Shown here one piece after another: positions 9,858-18,757 of a stretch of 64,000 bases of DNA; positions within the stretch are counted from its first letter, which is position 1, and the number at the start of each line of letters is the position of its first letter. The notes below the pieces were generated by a model that saw only the letters and a list, made by a program, of their open reading frames with translations, was not told the origin of the DNA and did not search any database. This stretch comes from Pedococcus badiiscoriae (GTDB lineage Bacteria > Actinomycetota > Actinomycetes > Actinomycetales > Dermatophilaceae): NCBI RefSeq assembly GCF_013408925.1, contig NZ_JACCAB010000001.1, positions 3,100,001-3,164,000 on the forward strand, in the 5' to 3' direction. Both the position numbers and the translations under genes were made by a program.

Positions 9858-9894
9858 CTCTTACTCCGCCCACCTGCCGGTCCGAGGGAGCAAC

Positions 9895-10110
9895 ATGCTG
9901 ACGCGAAAGCGGCTCTCGACCGAGCTCTTCGTCTTGCTGACGCTGCTGACCGTGATGGTCGACGGCCCGGTGCTCATGGGTGGTGAGGCTGTGACCGACT
10001 CGGCGGTGCTCGTGTTTGCCGTGGGTTGGATCGTCGTGCGCGGGCTGTCGCTCCCCATCTCCGCGTTGTGGCGCCGCCACAACCCAGAGCATCCCTGGGA
10101 GAGACCATGA
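9895..10110 (+). CDS. Small membrane protein of unknown function
   Basis: 71 residues with two hydrophobic segments (about 10-27 and 36-58) and a basic C-terminal end (ALWRRHNPEHPWERP). GGGAGCA lies just upstream of the ATG. Its TGA overlaps the next gene's ATG (ATGA), again suggesting coupled translation. No family recognised. Confidence 0.55.
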   Translation: MLTRKRLSTELFVLLTLLTVMVDGPVLMGGEAVTDSAVLVFAVGWIVVRGLSLPISALWRRHNPEHPWERP

Positions 10111-10358
10111 CTCCGCCGACTCCGCCGACTCCACGGAGGGGGCAAGGCATGCTCCTCACGGTGGCCTGGCTCGTCGCGGCGGTCGCCGCGACCGCTGTCT
10201 ACCCCTACGGAGGCGTGGCGCTGGCGCTGCTGGGTGCCGTGGTCCTGCGGTCCCGTTGGAAGCTGTTCGTGGCTGTGGCCATTCCCCTCCTCGCCGTCGC
10301 GCTGTTTCTTGCACCGGTGGGCGGTAGTGGAGCCGGCAGCAGCGGATCACTCGGCTGA
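10107..10358 (+). CDS. Small membrane protein of unknown function, last gene of the four-ORF operon
   Basis: 83 residues. A Thr/Pro-rich start (MTPPTPPTPRRGQG), encoded by a short ACTCCGCCG repeat, is followed by two hydrophobic segments (about 16-45 and 51-68) and a Gly/Ser tail. GGGAGA precedes the start inside the previous gene. The hairpin-like proteins of this operon have no recognisable function. Downstream is a 70-base gap before the convergent LLM oxidoreductase gene. Confidence 0.5.
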   Translation: MTPPTPPTPRRGQGMLLTVAWLVAAVAATAVYPYGGVALALLGAVVLRSRWKLFVAVAIPLLAVALFLAPVGGSGAGSSGSLG

Positions 10359-10428
10359 CCACACCCCGGGTATGACCTGACACCGATCCGGTGCGTCAAC
10401 CAGCCAACGCGACGAGCGGTCGGAGTGG

Positions 10429-11247
10429 TCAGCCGCCGTGGTGGGCGTCGCGCCAGGCGACGAGGTCACGGATCGGGCCGAGGTCGTACTTCGGACCTCC
10501 GATGCCGACCGTGAACAGGCGCGTGCCCACGGCATAAAGGGACTCGGCGCCGGCGGCGTAGTCGCTGACGTCCTCGGGGAGGCGACCCGGCTTGGGGGAG
10601 ACCCCGGACGACCGTTCGATCTCGGACGGGTCGCGGCCCAGCTTGGCGCACCAGTCGTCGAGGACCGCGTGCTTGTGGGCGATCGTGTCGGCGCCGCCGA
10701 AGCCGTGCCAGATGTTGGCGTGCTCCGCGACGATCTTGAGGGTCTTGCGTTCGCCCCCGCCGCCGATGAGGACGGGGATGTCCCGCGTCGGTGGGGGATT
10801 GAGCTTCGCCCAGCGGGACTTGATCAACGGCAGGTCGCGGGCGAGGTTGTCCAGCCGGCCACCGGCCGTCCCGAACTCGTAGCCGTACTCGTCGTAGTCC
10901 TTCTCGAACCACCCCGAGCCGATGCCGAGGATCAGCCGCCCACCGCTGATGTGGTCGACGGTGCGCGCCATGTCGGCGAGCAGCTGGGGGTTGCGGTAGC
11001 TGTTGCAGGTGACGAGGGCCCCGATCTCGACGCGCTCGGTGGCCTCGGCCCAGGCCCCGAGCATCGTCCAGCACTCGAAGTGCGCCCCGTCCCGCTCGCC
11101 GTAGAGCGGGTAGAAGTGATCCCAGTTGAAGACGACGTCGACGCCGATCTCCTCGGCCTCCGCAGCAGCCCGGCGGATCGAGGCGTACTCCGCGTGCTGC
11201 GGCTGCAGCTGGACCCCGATCCGGATCGGGCGGTCGGCGGCCGTCAT
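10429..11247 (-). CDS. LLM-class (F420-dependent type) oxidoreductase
   Basis: 272 residues of the bacterial-luciferase-like TIM-barrel family. Characteristic stretches are [41 protein letters not shown] and [14 protein letters not shown]. The family generally uses coenzyme F420 or FMN; the actinobacterial setting favours F420. The substrate cannot be read from the sequence. The start overlaps the glgC stop by four bases (ATGA), so it is the second gene of a glgC operon. A functional link to glucan metabolism is not established and co-transcription may be incidental. Confidence 0.85.
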   Translation of the reverse strand: MTAADRPIRIGVQLQPQHAEYASIRRAAAEAEEIGVDVVFNWDHFYPLYGERDGAHFECWTMLGAWAEATERVEIGALVTCNSYRNPQLLADMARTVDHISGGRLILGIGSGWFEKDYDEYGYEFGTAGGRLDNLARDLPLIKSRWAKLNPPPTRDIPVLIGGGGERKTLKIVAEHANIWHGFGGADTIAHKHAVLDDWCAKLGRDPSEIERSSGVSPKPGRLPEDVSDYAAGAESLYAVGTRLFTVGIGGPKYDLGPIRDLVAWRDAHHGG

Positions 11248-12497
11248 GCCTTGACCTCCTGGAACTTGGCGATGACCGTGAGCCCGGACTCGGTGACCAT
11301 GAACCCACGTTCCCTGTCATGGTCGAGGTCGACGCCGATCGTGGTGTCCTCGGGCACGATGACGCCCTTGTCGATGATGGCGCGCTTGATGACACAGCCG
11401 CGCCCGACCTCGACACCGTCGAGCAGCACGCTGTCGTCGATCGTCGTGCCGCTGTGGATGTGGCAGCGTGGCGACAGCACCGAGTTGGTGACCGTCGCTC
11501 CCGAGATGACCACGCCGGGAGAGACCGCCGAGTTGTGGGCCTCGCCGAACTTGCCGGCGGCGCCGTGCACGAGCTTGGCCGGCGGGAACGGCCCGTAGTC
11601 GGTGTAGATCGGCCAGTCGTAGTTGTAGAGGTTGAAGACGGGGTGGATCGAGACGAGGTCCATGTGGGCCTCCCAGTAGGAGTCCATCGTCCCGACATCG
11701 CGCCAGTAGGCCTGGTCACGCTCCGTGGAGCCAGGGATGACGTTGTCCTTGAAGTCGTAGACGTATCCGCGACCCTCGTCGACGAAGGCCGGGACGATGT
11801 CGCCGCCCATGTCGTGCTTGCTGCCCTCCCGGGTGTCGTCCCGGGTCACGGCCTCGACGAGGACGTCGGCGTCGAAGACGTAGTTGCCCATGGAGGCGAG
11901 GACCTCCCCGGGGGAGTCGGGCAGCCCCTTGGCGTCCTTGGGCTTCTCCTTGAAGGCGCCGATCTTGCGGTGGTCGGTCTCGTCGACCTCGATCACACCG
12001 AACTGGTCGGCCAGCGTGATGGGCTGGCGGATCGCAGCCACCGTGACCCCGGCGCCGGTCTCGATGTGCTGGGCGACCATCTGGGAGAAGTCCATGCGGT
12101 AGACGTGGTCGGCGCCGACGACCACGACGATGTCGGGCTTCTCGTCGTGGACGAGGTTGAGACTCTGGAAGATCGCATTCGCCGAACCGAGGTACCAGTT
12201 CTTGTCGATGCGCTGCTGCGCAGGCACCGGCGTGACGTAGTTGCCCAGCATGTTGGACATCCGCCAGGTCTTGGTGACGTGCCGATCGAGGCTGTGGGAC
12301 TTGTACTGCGTCAGCACGACGACCTGGAGGTACCCGCTGTTGACCACGTTGCTCAGCGCGAAGTCGATGAGCCGGTAGATGCCCCCGAACGGGACGGCGG
12401 GTTTTGCTCGGTCGGCGGTCAGCGGCATGAGCCGCTTTCCCTCACCGCCGGCGAGGACGATGGCCAGCACTTTGGGTCCACCTGATCGATACGCCAT
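11244..12497 (-). CDS. glgC: Glucose-1-phosphate adenylyltransferase
   Basis: Makes ADP-glucose from ATP and glucose-1-phosphate for glycogen and glucan synthesis. 417 residues, the usual family length. The nucleotide-binding motif [12 protein letters not shown] is at 16-27, with AKPAVPFGG and RLIDFALSN following. DFSQMVAQH and a C-terminal left-handed beta-helix region ([15 protein letters not shown]) complete the fold. It is divergent from glgM with a 76-base gap, so the two probably share a control region. An LLM oxidoreductase is coupled downstream. Confidence 0.96.
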   Translation of the reverse strand: MAYRSGGPKVLAIVLAGGEGKRLMPLTADRAKPAVPFGGIYRLIDFALSNVVNSGYLQVVVLTQYKSHSLDRHVTKTWRMSNMLGNYVTPVPAQQRIDKNWYLGSANAIFQSLNLVHDEKPDIVVVVGADHVYRMDFSQMVAQHIETGAGVTVAAIRQPITLADQFGVIEVDETDHRKIGAFKEKPKDAKGLPDSPGEVLASMGNYVFDADVLVEAVTRDDTREGSKHDMGGDIVPAFVDEGRGYVYDFKDNVIPGSTERDQAYWRDVGTMDSYWEAHMDLVSIHPVFNLYNYDWPIYTDYGPFPPAKLVHGAAGKFGEAHNSAVSPGVVISGATVTNSVLSPRCHIHSGTTIDDSVLLDGVEVGRGCVIKRAIIDKGVIVPEDTTIGVDLDHDRERGFMVTESGLTVIAKFQEVKA

Positions 12498-12573
12498 GTG
12501 CCGACCCTAGGGAATCGGGCCCCTCGCGGCGACCCCTGTCCGCAAACGAGCCCACGCGGCTACGCTCGCCAAG

Positions 12574-13785
12574 GTGAGAGTCGACATCCTGACCAAGGAG
12601 TACCCGCCCAACATCTACGGCGGCGCGGGGGTCCACGTGGCCGAGCTGGTGCGCGCGCTGCGCGACCGTGGCGACATCGATGCGCGGGTCCGCGCGTTCG
12701 GCGAGCCCGTGTCCGAGGAGGGCACGACGGGGTATGCCGAGCTGCCCGAACTGGCCGCCGCGAACGCGGCCGTCCGGACGATGGGCGTCGACCTGGCCAT
12801 GGCCGGTGACTGCGTCGGGGCGGACCTGGTGCACTCGCACACCTGGTACGCGAACTTCGGCGGCCACGTCGCGTCCCTGCTCGGCGGGATGCCCCACGTC
12901 GTGAGCGCCCACAGCCTCGAGCCGATGCGTCCGTGGAAGGCTGAGCAGCTCGGTGGCGGGTACCGCGTGTCGTCGTTCATGGAACGCACCGCCTACGAGG
13001 CCGCCGATGCCGTGATCGCCGTGAGCGAGGGAATGCGTCAGGACGTGCTGCGCAGCTATCCCTCGATCGACCCGGACCGGGTCAAGGTGGTCCACAACGG
13101 CATCGACTCCCAGCTGTGGCAGCGCCACCGCGACGACGACACGGTGCGCCGCCACGGCGTCGACCCGGAAGCCAAGTCGGTCATCTTCGTCGGCCGCATC
13201 ACTCGGCAGAAGGGGCTGCCCTACCTGCTGAAGGCGGCCGCCAAGCTGCCGCCCGACGTGCAGCTGGTGCTCTGCGCGGGGGCGCCGGACACGCCCGAGA
13301 TCATGGCCGAGGTCACCAGCCTCATGGACGAGCTCAAGGCGACGCGCGAGGGTGTCGTCTGGATCCCCGAGATGCTGCCCCGCGGGGAAGTCATCGCACT
13401 CCTCTCTGCGGCAACGGTTTTCGCCTGCCCGTCGATCTACGAGCCACTGGGCATCGTCAACCTCGAGGCGATGGCGTGTGAGCTCCCCGTGGTTGCCACC
13501 GCGACGGGCGGCATTCCGGAGGTCGTCGTCGACGGCGAGACCGGCTGGTTGGTGCCGATCGACCAGAAGCAGGACGGCAGCGGCATACCCCTGGACCCGG
13601 ACAGGTTCGTCGCGGACCTGGCCGCCGCACTGACGGAGGCTGTCAGTGACCCCGCGCGGGCGGACGCGATGGGGCTGGCCGGGCGCAAACGGGCCGTCGA
13701 CGCGTTCTCCTGGGCGACCATCGGGGAGCGGACCAACCAGGTCTACCTCGAGGTGCTGCGGCAGCGGGCGCTCACCTCGGCCTAG
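12574..13785 (+). CDS. glgM: ADP-glucose-dependent GT4 glycosyltransferase (maltose-1-phosphate/glycogen synthase type)
   Basis: 403 residues, GTG start. GT-B fold with the N-terminal glucan-synthase motif KEYPPNIYGGAGVH (8-21) and C-terminal nucleotide-sugar site (IFVGRITRQKG, CPSIYEPLGIVNLEAMAC). This is the actinobacterial type formerly called GlgA. In M. tuberculosis the gene next to glgC (Rv1212c) was renamed GlgM because it condenses ADP-glucose with glucose-1-phosphate to maltose-1-phosphate, feeding GlgE. The divergent glgC arrangement is the same here. Whether this copy acts as GlgM or as a true glycogen synthase cannot be decided from sequence alone. Confidence 0.88.
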   Translation: MRVDILTKEYPPNIYGGAGVHVAELVRALRDRGDIDARVRAFGEPVSEEGTTGYAELPELAAANAAVRTMGVDLAMAGDCVGADLVHSHTWYANFGGHVASLLGGMPHVVSAHSLEPMRPWKAEQLGGGYRVSSFMERTAYEAADAVIAVSEGMRQDVLRSYPSIDPDRVKVVHNGIDSQLWQRHRDDDTVRRHGVDPEAKSVIFVGRITRQKGLPYLLKAAAKLPPDVQLVLCAGAPDTPEIMAEVTSLMDELKATREGVVWIPEMLPRGEVIALLSAATVFACPSIYEPLGIVNLEAMACELPVVATATGGIPEVVVDGETGWLVPIDQKQDGSGIPLDPDRFVADLAAALTEAVSDPARADAMGLAGRKRAVDAFSWATIGERTNQVYLEVLRQRALTSA

Positions 13786-13810
13786 GGCCTCGGCCCAGGA
13801 CATCGAGCAG

Positions 13811-14602
13811 TCAGGCCGGTCGCCAGCCCGCCAGGACGGCGCACGCGGCGTTGGTCGCGTCGGCGAGGGCGCGTTCCGAAGCCCGCTGCAGTCGCTGCAG
13901 GACGCGCTGCCTCGACCCCGACTCGGTGGCGGTGAGGGCCCCGTCGCCGGCCGCCAGGGCGACGTCGACCACCGAGACGATGGTCCCGGCAAGGGCGATG
14001 ACCCGCGCCGGGCGGCCGGGCAGCCCCGGAGGCAGCCCCCACCGACCGCCCAGCGCGGCGTCAGCGAGCTCCCGGGCGGCACCCGCCCCGAACGGCTGGC
14101 CGCCGATCGCGTCGACGGCCTCCGTGGCGGCACGGATCTCCTCGCGCAGGTGCCGCTCGAGCTGGGAGGCCTCGAGCGCCTCCACGCGATGTCGCGGCAC
14201 GGGGTCCGCGTCGTATGCCGTCCAGTCCACCCGGGTGCCGACGTCGGGCCCCGACCCCCTGCCAGGCTCACGCCCCGCCGCACTGTCTGCCCCGTACGTC
14301 GAGATCGTGGGCACGAGGACGCCCCCCAGTGCGGGCACGAAGACGCACTCACCGCTCGCGGCCGCGGCGCCCTGCGCGTCAGGGGAGGCGCCCGGCATAC
14401 CCACCAGGTCACCGGGGGCGGGCAGGGCGACGAGCAGCGCCTGCTCGCCGAGGTCGTGCCACAGGCCGAGGCGGTCCAGGTCGCCGGCGACGTGGTCGAT
14501 GTCGGGCAAGGCCTGGGCGATCGAGCTCTCCAGCGGGGAGCCCGTCGCCCACGCATGCGTCGTCCACAGCGAAAGCCGCACGGACGCAGGGAGTTCGGGC
14601 AT
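13811..14602 (-). CDS. Conserved hypothetical protein
   Basis: 263 residues beginning MPELPASVRLSLWTTHAWA. No signal peptide or membrane helix is obvious, and no catalytic motif is recognised. The first half is mixed (GLWHDLGEQALLVALPAPGD, FVPALGGVLVPTIS) and the C-terminal third is Ala-rich and probably helical (ARVIALAGTIVSVVDVALAA). It converges with glgM and is divergent from the ABC ATPase at 14635, 32 bases away. A neutral third-position GC bias and an ORF that fills the gap exactly support a real gene. Confidence 0.65.
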   Translation of the reverse strand: MPELPASVRLSLWTTHAWATGSPLESSIAQALPDIDHVAGDLDRLGLWHDLGEQALLVALPAPGDLVGMPGASPDAQGAAAASGECVFVPALGGVLVPTISTYGADSAAGREPGRGSGPDVGTRVDWTAYDADPVPRHRVEALEASQLERHLREEIRAATEAVDAIGGQPFGAGAARELADAALGGRWGLPPGLPGRPARVIALAGTIVSVVDVALAAGDGALTATESGSRQRVLQRLQRASERALADATNAACAVLAGWRPA

Positions 14603-14634
14603 CCCGCCAGCCTAAGCCGATAGGGTCCGTACCC

Positions 14635-15453
14635 ATGAGTGACGTCCTTGAGTTCGCCGGAGTGAGCGTCGTCCGGGGTCAGGCGACCCTGCTCGACGAC
14701 GTCTCCTGGGAGGTCGAGGAAGGGCAGCGCTGGGTCATCCTCGGCCCGAACGGCGCCGGCAAGACGACGCTGCTCCAGCTCGCCGCAGCACGGATGCATC
14801 CCACGCGAGGCGTCGCCGGGGTGCTGGGAGAGGTGCTCGGGGCGGTCGACGTGTTCGAGCTGCGACCGCGCATCGGGCTGGCCTCCGCGGCCCTGGCCGA
14901 GCGGATCCCGGGCGACGAGATCGTGCACAACGTGGTCGTGACGGCGTCCTACGGGGTCGTGGGTCGGTGGCGCGAGAGCTACGAGACGTTCGACCACGCC
15001 CGCGCAGCGGACCTGCTGGTCGCGCTCGGCGCCGACCACCTGGCCGACCGCACCTACGGCACCCTGTCCGAGGGGGAGCGCAAGCGGGTCCAGATCGCGC
15101 GGGCCCTGATGACCGACCCAGAGCTGATGCTGCTCGACGAACCAGCCGCCGGGCTCGACCTCGGCGGACGTGAGGACCTCGTCCGCCGGCTGGGGGTCCT
15201 GGCCGGCGACCTCGAGGCGCCGGCGCTCATCCTCGTGACGCACCACGTGGAGGAGATCCCGCCCAACTTCACCGACGTCCTGCTGCTGCGCGAAGGGCGC
15301 ATCGTCGCGCAGGGCCCGGTCGAGATCACGCTGACGGAGGCCAACCTCTCGGCCACCTTCGGGATGCCGCTGGAGCTCGAGCGGCGAGGGGATCGGTGGA
15401 CGGCGCGACTGCGCATCGACGAGGGAACGCCGGGACCGCTCCCTTCGTCCTAG
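14635..15453 (+). CDS. Orphan ABC transporter ATP-binding protein
   Basis: 272 residues. Walker A GPNGAGKTT (37-45), signature LSEGERKRV, Walker B LMLLDEPAAGLD, and the switch His in LVTHHVEEIP. The HHVEEIP wording resembles the ModF/YlmA-like single-domain ATPases rather than importers with a paired permease. No permease gene is adjacent: the next genes are NfeD and SPFH. The start at 14635 sits after TAGGGT with no strong ribosome site, so the mRNA may be nearly leaderless. Transport substrate unknown. Confidence 0.88.
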   Translation: MSDVLEFAGVSVVRGQATLLDDVSWEVEEGQRWVILGPNGAGKTTLLQLAAARMHPTRGVAGVLGEVLGAVDVFELRPRIGLASAALAERIPGDEIVHNVVVTASYGVVGRWRESYETFDHARAADLLVALGADHLADRTYGTLSEGERKRVQIARALMTDPELMLLDEPAAGLDLGGREDLVRRLGVLAGDLEAPALILVTHHVEEIPPNFTDVLLLREGRIVAQGPVEITLTEANLSATFGMPLELERRGDRWTARLRIDEGTPGPLPSS

Positions 15454-15484
15454 AGTTACCTGACCACTGAGAGGGAGGGGCGTC

Positions 15485-15952
15485 ATGGACTGGTTCGCGG
15501 AGAACCCGTGGCTCGCGTGGCTGGGGTTGGCCCTGGTCCTGGCTGCCATCGAGGCCGCCACCGTGAGCTTCGTGTTCCTCATGCTGGCCGGGGGCGCGGT
15601 CGCCGCAGCGGCCGCCTCGGCCCTGGGGGTGCCCTTCGCGGGGCAGGTCGTCGTCGCCGTCATCGTCGCGGGGCTGCTCCTGCTGGTCGTGCGACCCGTC
15701 ATCACCCGCAGGTTCATGGTGGCCGAGGCCAGTCACGGGATCGGCGCGCCCGGTCTCGTCGGCCGCAGCGGACGGGTGCTGCAGGCTGTCACCGCGACCG
15801 ACGGTCGCGTCAAGGTGGGCGGGGAGACCTGGTCCGCACGCACGCCGCAGGGCGGCGACACATGCCAGCCCGGCCAAGAGGTCCGGGTTGTCGCAATCGA
15901 GGGGGCCACCGTGATCGTCACAGGCGTCACGGCGGGTCAGAAAACGGAGTAG
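15485..15952 (+). CDS. NfeD-family membrane protein
   Basis: 155 residues. Two or three hydrophobic helices lie in the first 80 residues (WLGLALVLAAIEAATVSFVF, VVVAVIVAGLLLLVV), followed by a soluble OB-fold-like beta domain (about 90-150; GRSGRVLQAVTATDGRVKVGG). It lacks the long N-terminal protease part, so it is the short NfeD1b type. GGGAGGGG precedes the ATG. The SPFH gene follows after two bases; NfeD and SPFH proteins are a classic pair in membrane microdomain and quality-control systems. Confidence 0.9.
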   Translation: MDWFAENPWLAWLGLALVLAAIEAATVSFVFLMLAGGAVAAAAASALGVPFAGQVVVAVIVAGLLLLVVRPVITRRFMVAEASHGIGAPGLVGRSGRVLQAVTATDGRVKVGGETWSARTPQGGDTCQPGQEVRVVAIEGATVIVTGVTAGQKTE

Positions 15953-15954
15953 AC

Positions 15955-17139
15955 GTGGACGGCATTGGAGCGGGCTTCATCGTCCTGCTGGTCCTGGTTG
16001 CCTTTGCGCTGATCGTGCTCTTCCGCACGGTGCGCATCGTGCCCCAGCAGACTGCCCTGATCATCGAGCGGCTCGGCCGCTACTCGCGCACGCTCGAGGG
16101 GGGCATCCACTTCCTGGTGCCGTTCGTCGACAAGGTGCGGGCCAACGTCGACCTGCGCGAGCAGGTCGTGTCGTTCCCGCCGCAGCCGGTGATCACCTCG
16201 GACAACCTGGTCGTCAACATCGACACGGTCATCTACTACTCGGTCATCGACGCGAAGTCGGCCGTGTACGAGATCGCCAACTTCATCCAGGGCATCGAGC
16301 AGCTCACGGTCACCACCTTGCGCAACGTCATCGGCTCGCTCGACCTCGAGCAGACGCTGACCAGCCGTGACCAGATCAACGCCCAGCTGCGCGGGGTCCT
16401 CGACGAGGCGACCGGCAAGTGGGGCATCCGCGTCAACCGCGTCGAGCTCAAGGCCATCGACCCGCCGCACTCCGTGCAGGAGTCGATGGAGAAGCAGATG
16501 AAGGCCGAGCGCGAGCGGCGTGCCCAGATCCTCTATGCGGAGGGCACCAAGCAGTCCGCGATCCTCACCGCCGAGGGTGAGAAGCAGAGCCAGATCCTGC
16601 GCGCCGAGGGCTCGGCCCAGGCCCGCATCCTCGAGGCACAGGGCCAGGCCCGCGCCATCCAGCAGGTCTTCGACGCGATCCACCGTGGCAAGCCGACCCA
16701 GAAGCTGCTTGCCTACCAGTACCTCCAGGTCCTGCCGCAGATCGCTCGCGGCGACGCCAACAAGATGTGGATCATCCCGAGCGAGCTCACCGACGCGCTC
16801 AAGGGCATCGGTGGCATGCTCGGCCGCGGCGAGGGTGGCGGCCCGTTCAGCGGCGGGGACGAGGACGGTGGCTGGGTCGATCCCGGGCCGCTGAAGGACG
16901 CCTTCGACGAGACCCAGCTCGAGGACCCCATGCAGGCCCTCGCCGAGGCGCGGGGCATGGCAGGGAAGGCCAGCCAGGAGGCCACTGAGCACGCCGCACC
17001 GGTGAAGCGGGTCCAGCCGCCGATGCCTCGGCCGGCTGACGCCGTGCCCGAGTTCGAGCCACCGACGGCGCCGACACCCCCCGCCACCGAACCCATTCCG
17101 CCGATGGAGTCCGAGGACCCGAACCGGCCGCCGGCCTGA
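15955..17139 (+). CDS. SPFH/Band 7 (stomatin-like) membrane scaffold protein
   Basis: 394 residues from a GTG two bases after the NfeD stop. One N-terminal helix (about 4-22) is followed by the SPFH domain (RTVRIVPQQTALIIERLGRY to about 200). Next comes a long Ala/Glu/Gln coiled coil (ERRAQILYAEGTKQSAILTA), then a Gly-rich spacer and a Pro-rich acidic tail (residues about 290-394). It is expected to oligomerise at the inner face of the membrane with NfeD. An upstream in-frame ATG at 15508 overlaps nfeD entirely and is rejected. A strong hairpin follows. Confidence 0.92.
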   Translation: MDGIGAGFIVLLVLVAFALIVLFRTVRIVPQQTALIIERLGRYSRTLEGGIHFLVPFVDKVRANVDLREQVVSFPPQPVITSDNLVVNIDTVIYYSVIDAKSAVYEIANFIQGIEQLTVTTLRNVIGSLDLEQTLTSRDQINAQLRGVLDEATGKWGIRVNRVELKAIDPPHSVQESMEKQMKAERERRAQILYAEGTKQSAILTAEGEKQSQILRAEGSAQARILEAQGQARAIQQVFDAIHRGKPTQKLLAYQYLQVLPQIARGDANKMWIIPSELTDALKGIGGMLGRGEGGGPFSGGDEDGGWVDPGPLKDAFDETQLEDPMQALAEARGMAGKASQEATEHAAPVKRVQPPMPRPADAVPEFEPPTAPTPPATEPIPPMESEDPNRPPA

Positions 17140-17154
17140 CCCGAGCGCACCCGC

Positions 17155-17205
17155 GGTATGCCGCCCTCTCACCTCTTGGGTTCAAGGGTGAGCGGGCGGC
17201 ATACC
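17155..17205 (+). terminator. Strong hairpin terminator after the NfeD/SPFH operon
   Basis: Arms of 19 bases (17155-17173 and 17187-17205) pair with a single mismatch around a 13-base loop. The ends are GGTATGCCGCCC and GGGCGGCATACC. It begins 15 bases after the SPFH stop. There is no clear T-run. Each arm contains one copy of the GTATGCCG octamer found throughout the window. Confidence 0.75.
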
Positions 17206-17245
17206 TGTGTCCGGGCGGCGGCGATGGCGTCGCTAGGGTGACGTC

Positions 17246-18019
17246 GTGTCCGTTCTCGAAGCCCTGGGGATCTTCGTCGCCGGGCTTGCGGCGGGGACGA
17301 TCAACACGGTGGTCGGGTCGGGCACCCTCATCACGTTCCCCACCCTGCTCTTCTTCGGGTACCCGCCGGTCGTGGCCAACGTGTCCAACACGGTCGGCCT
17401 GGTGGCCGGGGGAGTGACGGCCGTGCACGGCTACCGGGCCGAGCTCGCCGGCGCGGGCAGGATGCTGCGACGGCTCGCGCCCGCCTCCCTGCTCGGCGGG
17501 GTCATCGGTGCCGTGCTGCTGCTGGTGCTGCCCGCGAAGGCGTTCCAGGCGATCGTGCCGGTCCTCATCGGTCTGGGACTGGTGCTCGTCGTCCTCGGCC
17601 CCCGGTTGCAGGCCCGGGCGGCCGCGCGCCACGAGGCCGGGATCGCGCCCGCGCCCTGGCACGCCGCGGCGCTCGTCGGAGGAGTCCTGGTCGCCGGTGT
17701 CTACGGCGGCTACTTCGGTGCCGCCCAGGGCGTGATCCTGATGGGCCTGCTGAGCGCCCTGTCCACGGAGCCCCTCCAGCGGCTCAACGGGTTCAAGAAC
17801 GTCCTGGCCACCATCGTCAACGCGGTCGCCGCCATCACCTTCATGCTGGTGGCCTGGGGCCGCATCGACTGGCTGGTGGCGGTGCTCATCGGGCTGGGCG
17901 CCTTCGCCGGCGGCATCGTCGGGGCCAAGGTGGGACGACGGCTTCCGCCGCTGGCGCTGCGCGCGGTCATCATCGTGGTCGGCCTCGTGGGGATCATCAA
18001 GATCGTCTGGTTCGGCTGA
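17246..18019 (+). CDS. TauE/SafE-family permease (first of two)
   Basis: 257 residues, GTG start, about eight hydrophobic segments across the whole length. The family N-terminal signature AAGTINTVVGSGTLITFPTL (13-32) is present, and its internal repeat is YGGYFGAAQGVILMGLLSAL. The family exports or imports sulfite, sulfonates and other small anions. No metabolic neighbour narrows the substrate. It overlaps the next gene by one base (TGATG). It is more typical of the family than the second copy. Confidence 0.85.
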   Translation: MSVLEALGIFVAGLAAGTINTVVGSGTLITFPTLLFFGYPPVVANVSNTVGLVAGGVTAVHGYRAELAGAGRMLRRLAPASLLGGVIGAVLLLVLPAKAFQAIVPVLIGLGLVLVVLGPRLQARAAARHEAGIAPAPWHAAALVGGVLVAGVYGGYFGAAQGVILMGLLSALSTEPLQRLNGFKNVLATIVNAVAAITFMLVAWGRIDWLVAVLIGLGAFAGGIVGAKVGRRLPPLALRAVIIVVGLVGIIKIVWFG

Positions 18020-18738
18020 TGCACTGGACCCCGGTCCTGCTCCTGGGCCTTGCCCTGTTCGCCGGTGCCTTCGTGCAGTCGTCCATCGGGTTCGGCATGG
18101 CGGTGGTGGCAGCGCCCTTCCTCGTGCTGTTCGCCCCCGCCCTGATGCCGGGAGCCCTCCTGGTGACCAGCTTCAGCCTGCCGGTGGTCCAGCTCCTGCA
18201 CGGGCCTCGCGATGTCGAGTGGCGGTCGCTCTCGTGGGCCCTCGCGGCTCGGCTGCTGGTCATGCCGCTGGGGGTCGCGGCCGTGGCCCTGCTGTCGGTT
18301 CGCGCGATCTCGGTGGTCACCGGGGTGCTGATCCTGCTCACCGTGGCTGCGTCGGTCTCGGCCCTGGGCGTCCGCACCACGCCGGTGAGCTCCGCCGTGG
18401 CAGGGGCGATCGCGGGCTTCTCGGGGACCGCCGCGTCGATCGGCGGTCCCTTCTTCGCGCTCGTCCTGCAGCACGAGCGTCCCACTCGGCTGCGGGCCAC
18501 CCTGTCGGTCTTCTTCCTGGTGGGCGCCGCCATGGCGGTCGCGGGACTGAGCGTGGCGGGCAAGTTCACCACGGACCAGCTCGTGGCCGGCATCGCCTGG
18601 ATCCCGTTCATGGCCCTCGGGTATGCCGCCGCGGCACCGGCGCGTGCCCGGCTGGACCATGACCGGCTGCGCCGGGCGGTGCTCGCGTTCTGTGTGCTCG
18701 CCAGCGTCAGCGTGATCGTGCGCGCCCTCGTGTCCTGA
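18019..18738 (+). CDS. TauE/SafE-family permease (second of two)
   Basis: 239 residues, hydrophobic throughout with about eight segments. The motif FAGAFVQSSIGFGMAVVAAP (13-32) and the repeat IAGFSGTAASIGGPFFALVL mark the TauE/SafE fold. It shares its ATG with the preceding stop (TGATG), so the two are translationally coupled. The two proteins differ clearly, which suggests either two transporters or a heteromeric one. Substrate unknown. Confidence 0.8.
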   Translation: MHWTPVLLLGLALFAGAFVQSSIGFGMAVVAAPFLVLFAPALMPGALLVTSFSLPVVQLLHGPRDVEWRSLSWALAARLLVMPLGVAAVALLSVRAISVVTGVLILLTVAASVSALGVRTTPVSSAVAGAIAGFSGTAASIGGPFFALVLQHERPTRLRATLSVFFLVGAAMAVAGLSVAGKFTTDQLVAGIAWIPFMALGYAAAAPARARLDHDRLRRAVLAFCVLASVSVIVRALVS

Positions 18739-18757
18739 GTGATCTAGCCTGCTCGGC

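Noticed and set aside
12442..15717. 1091-residue minus-strand open frame
   Set aside because: It runs antisense to glgM and the ABC ATPase and has no family features.
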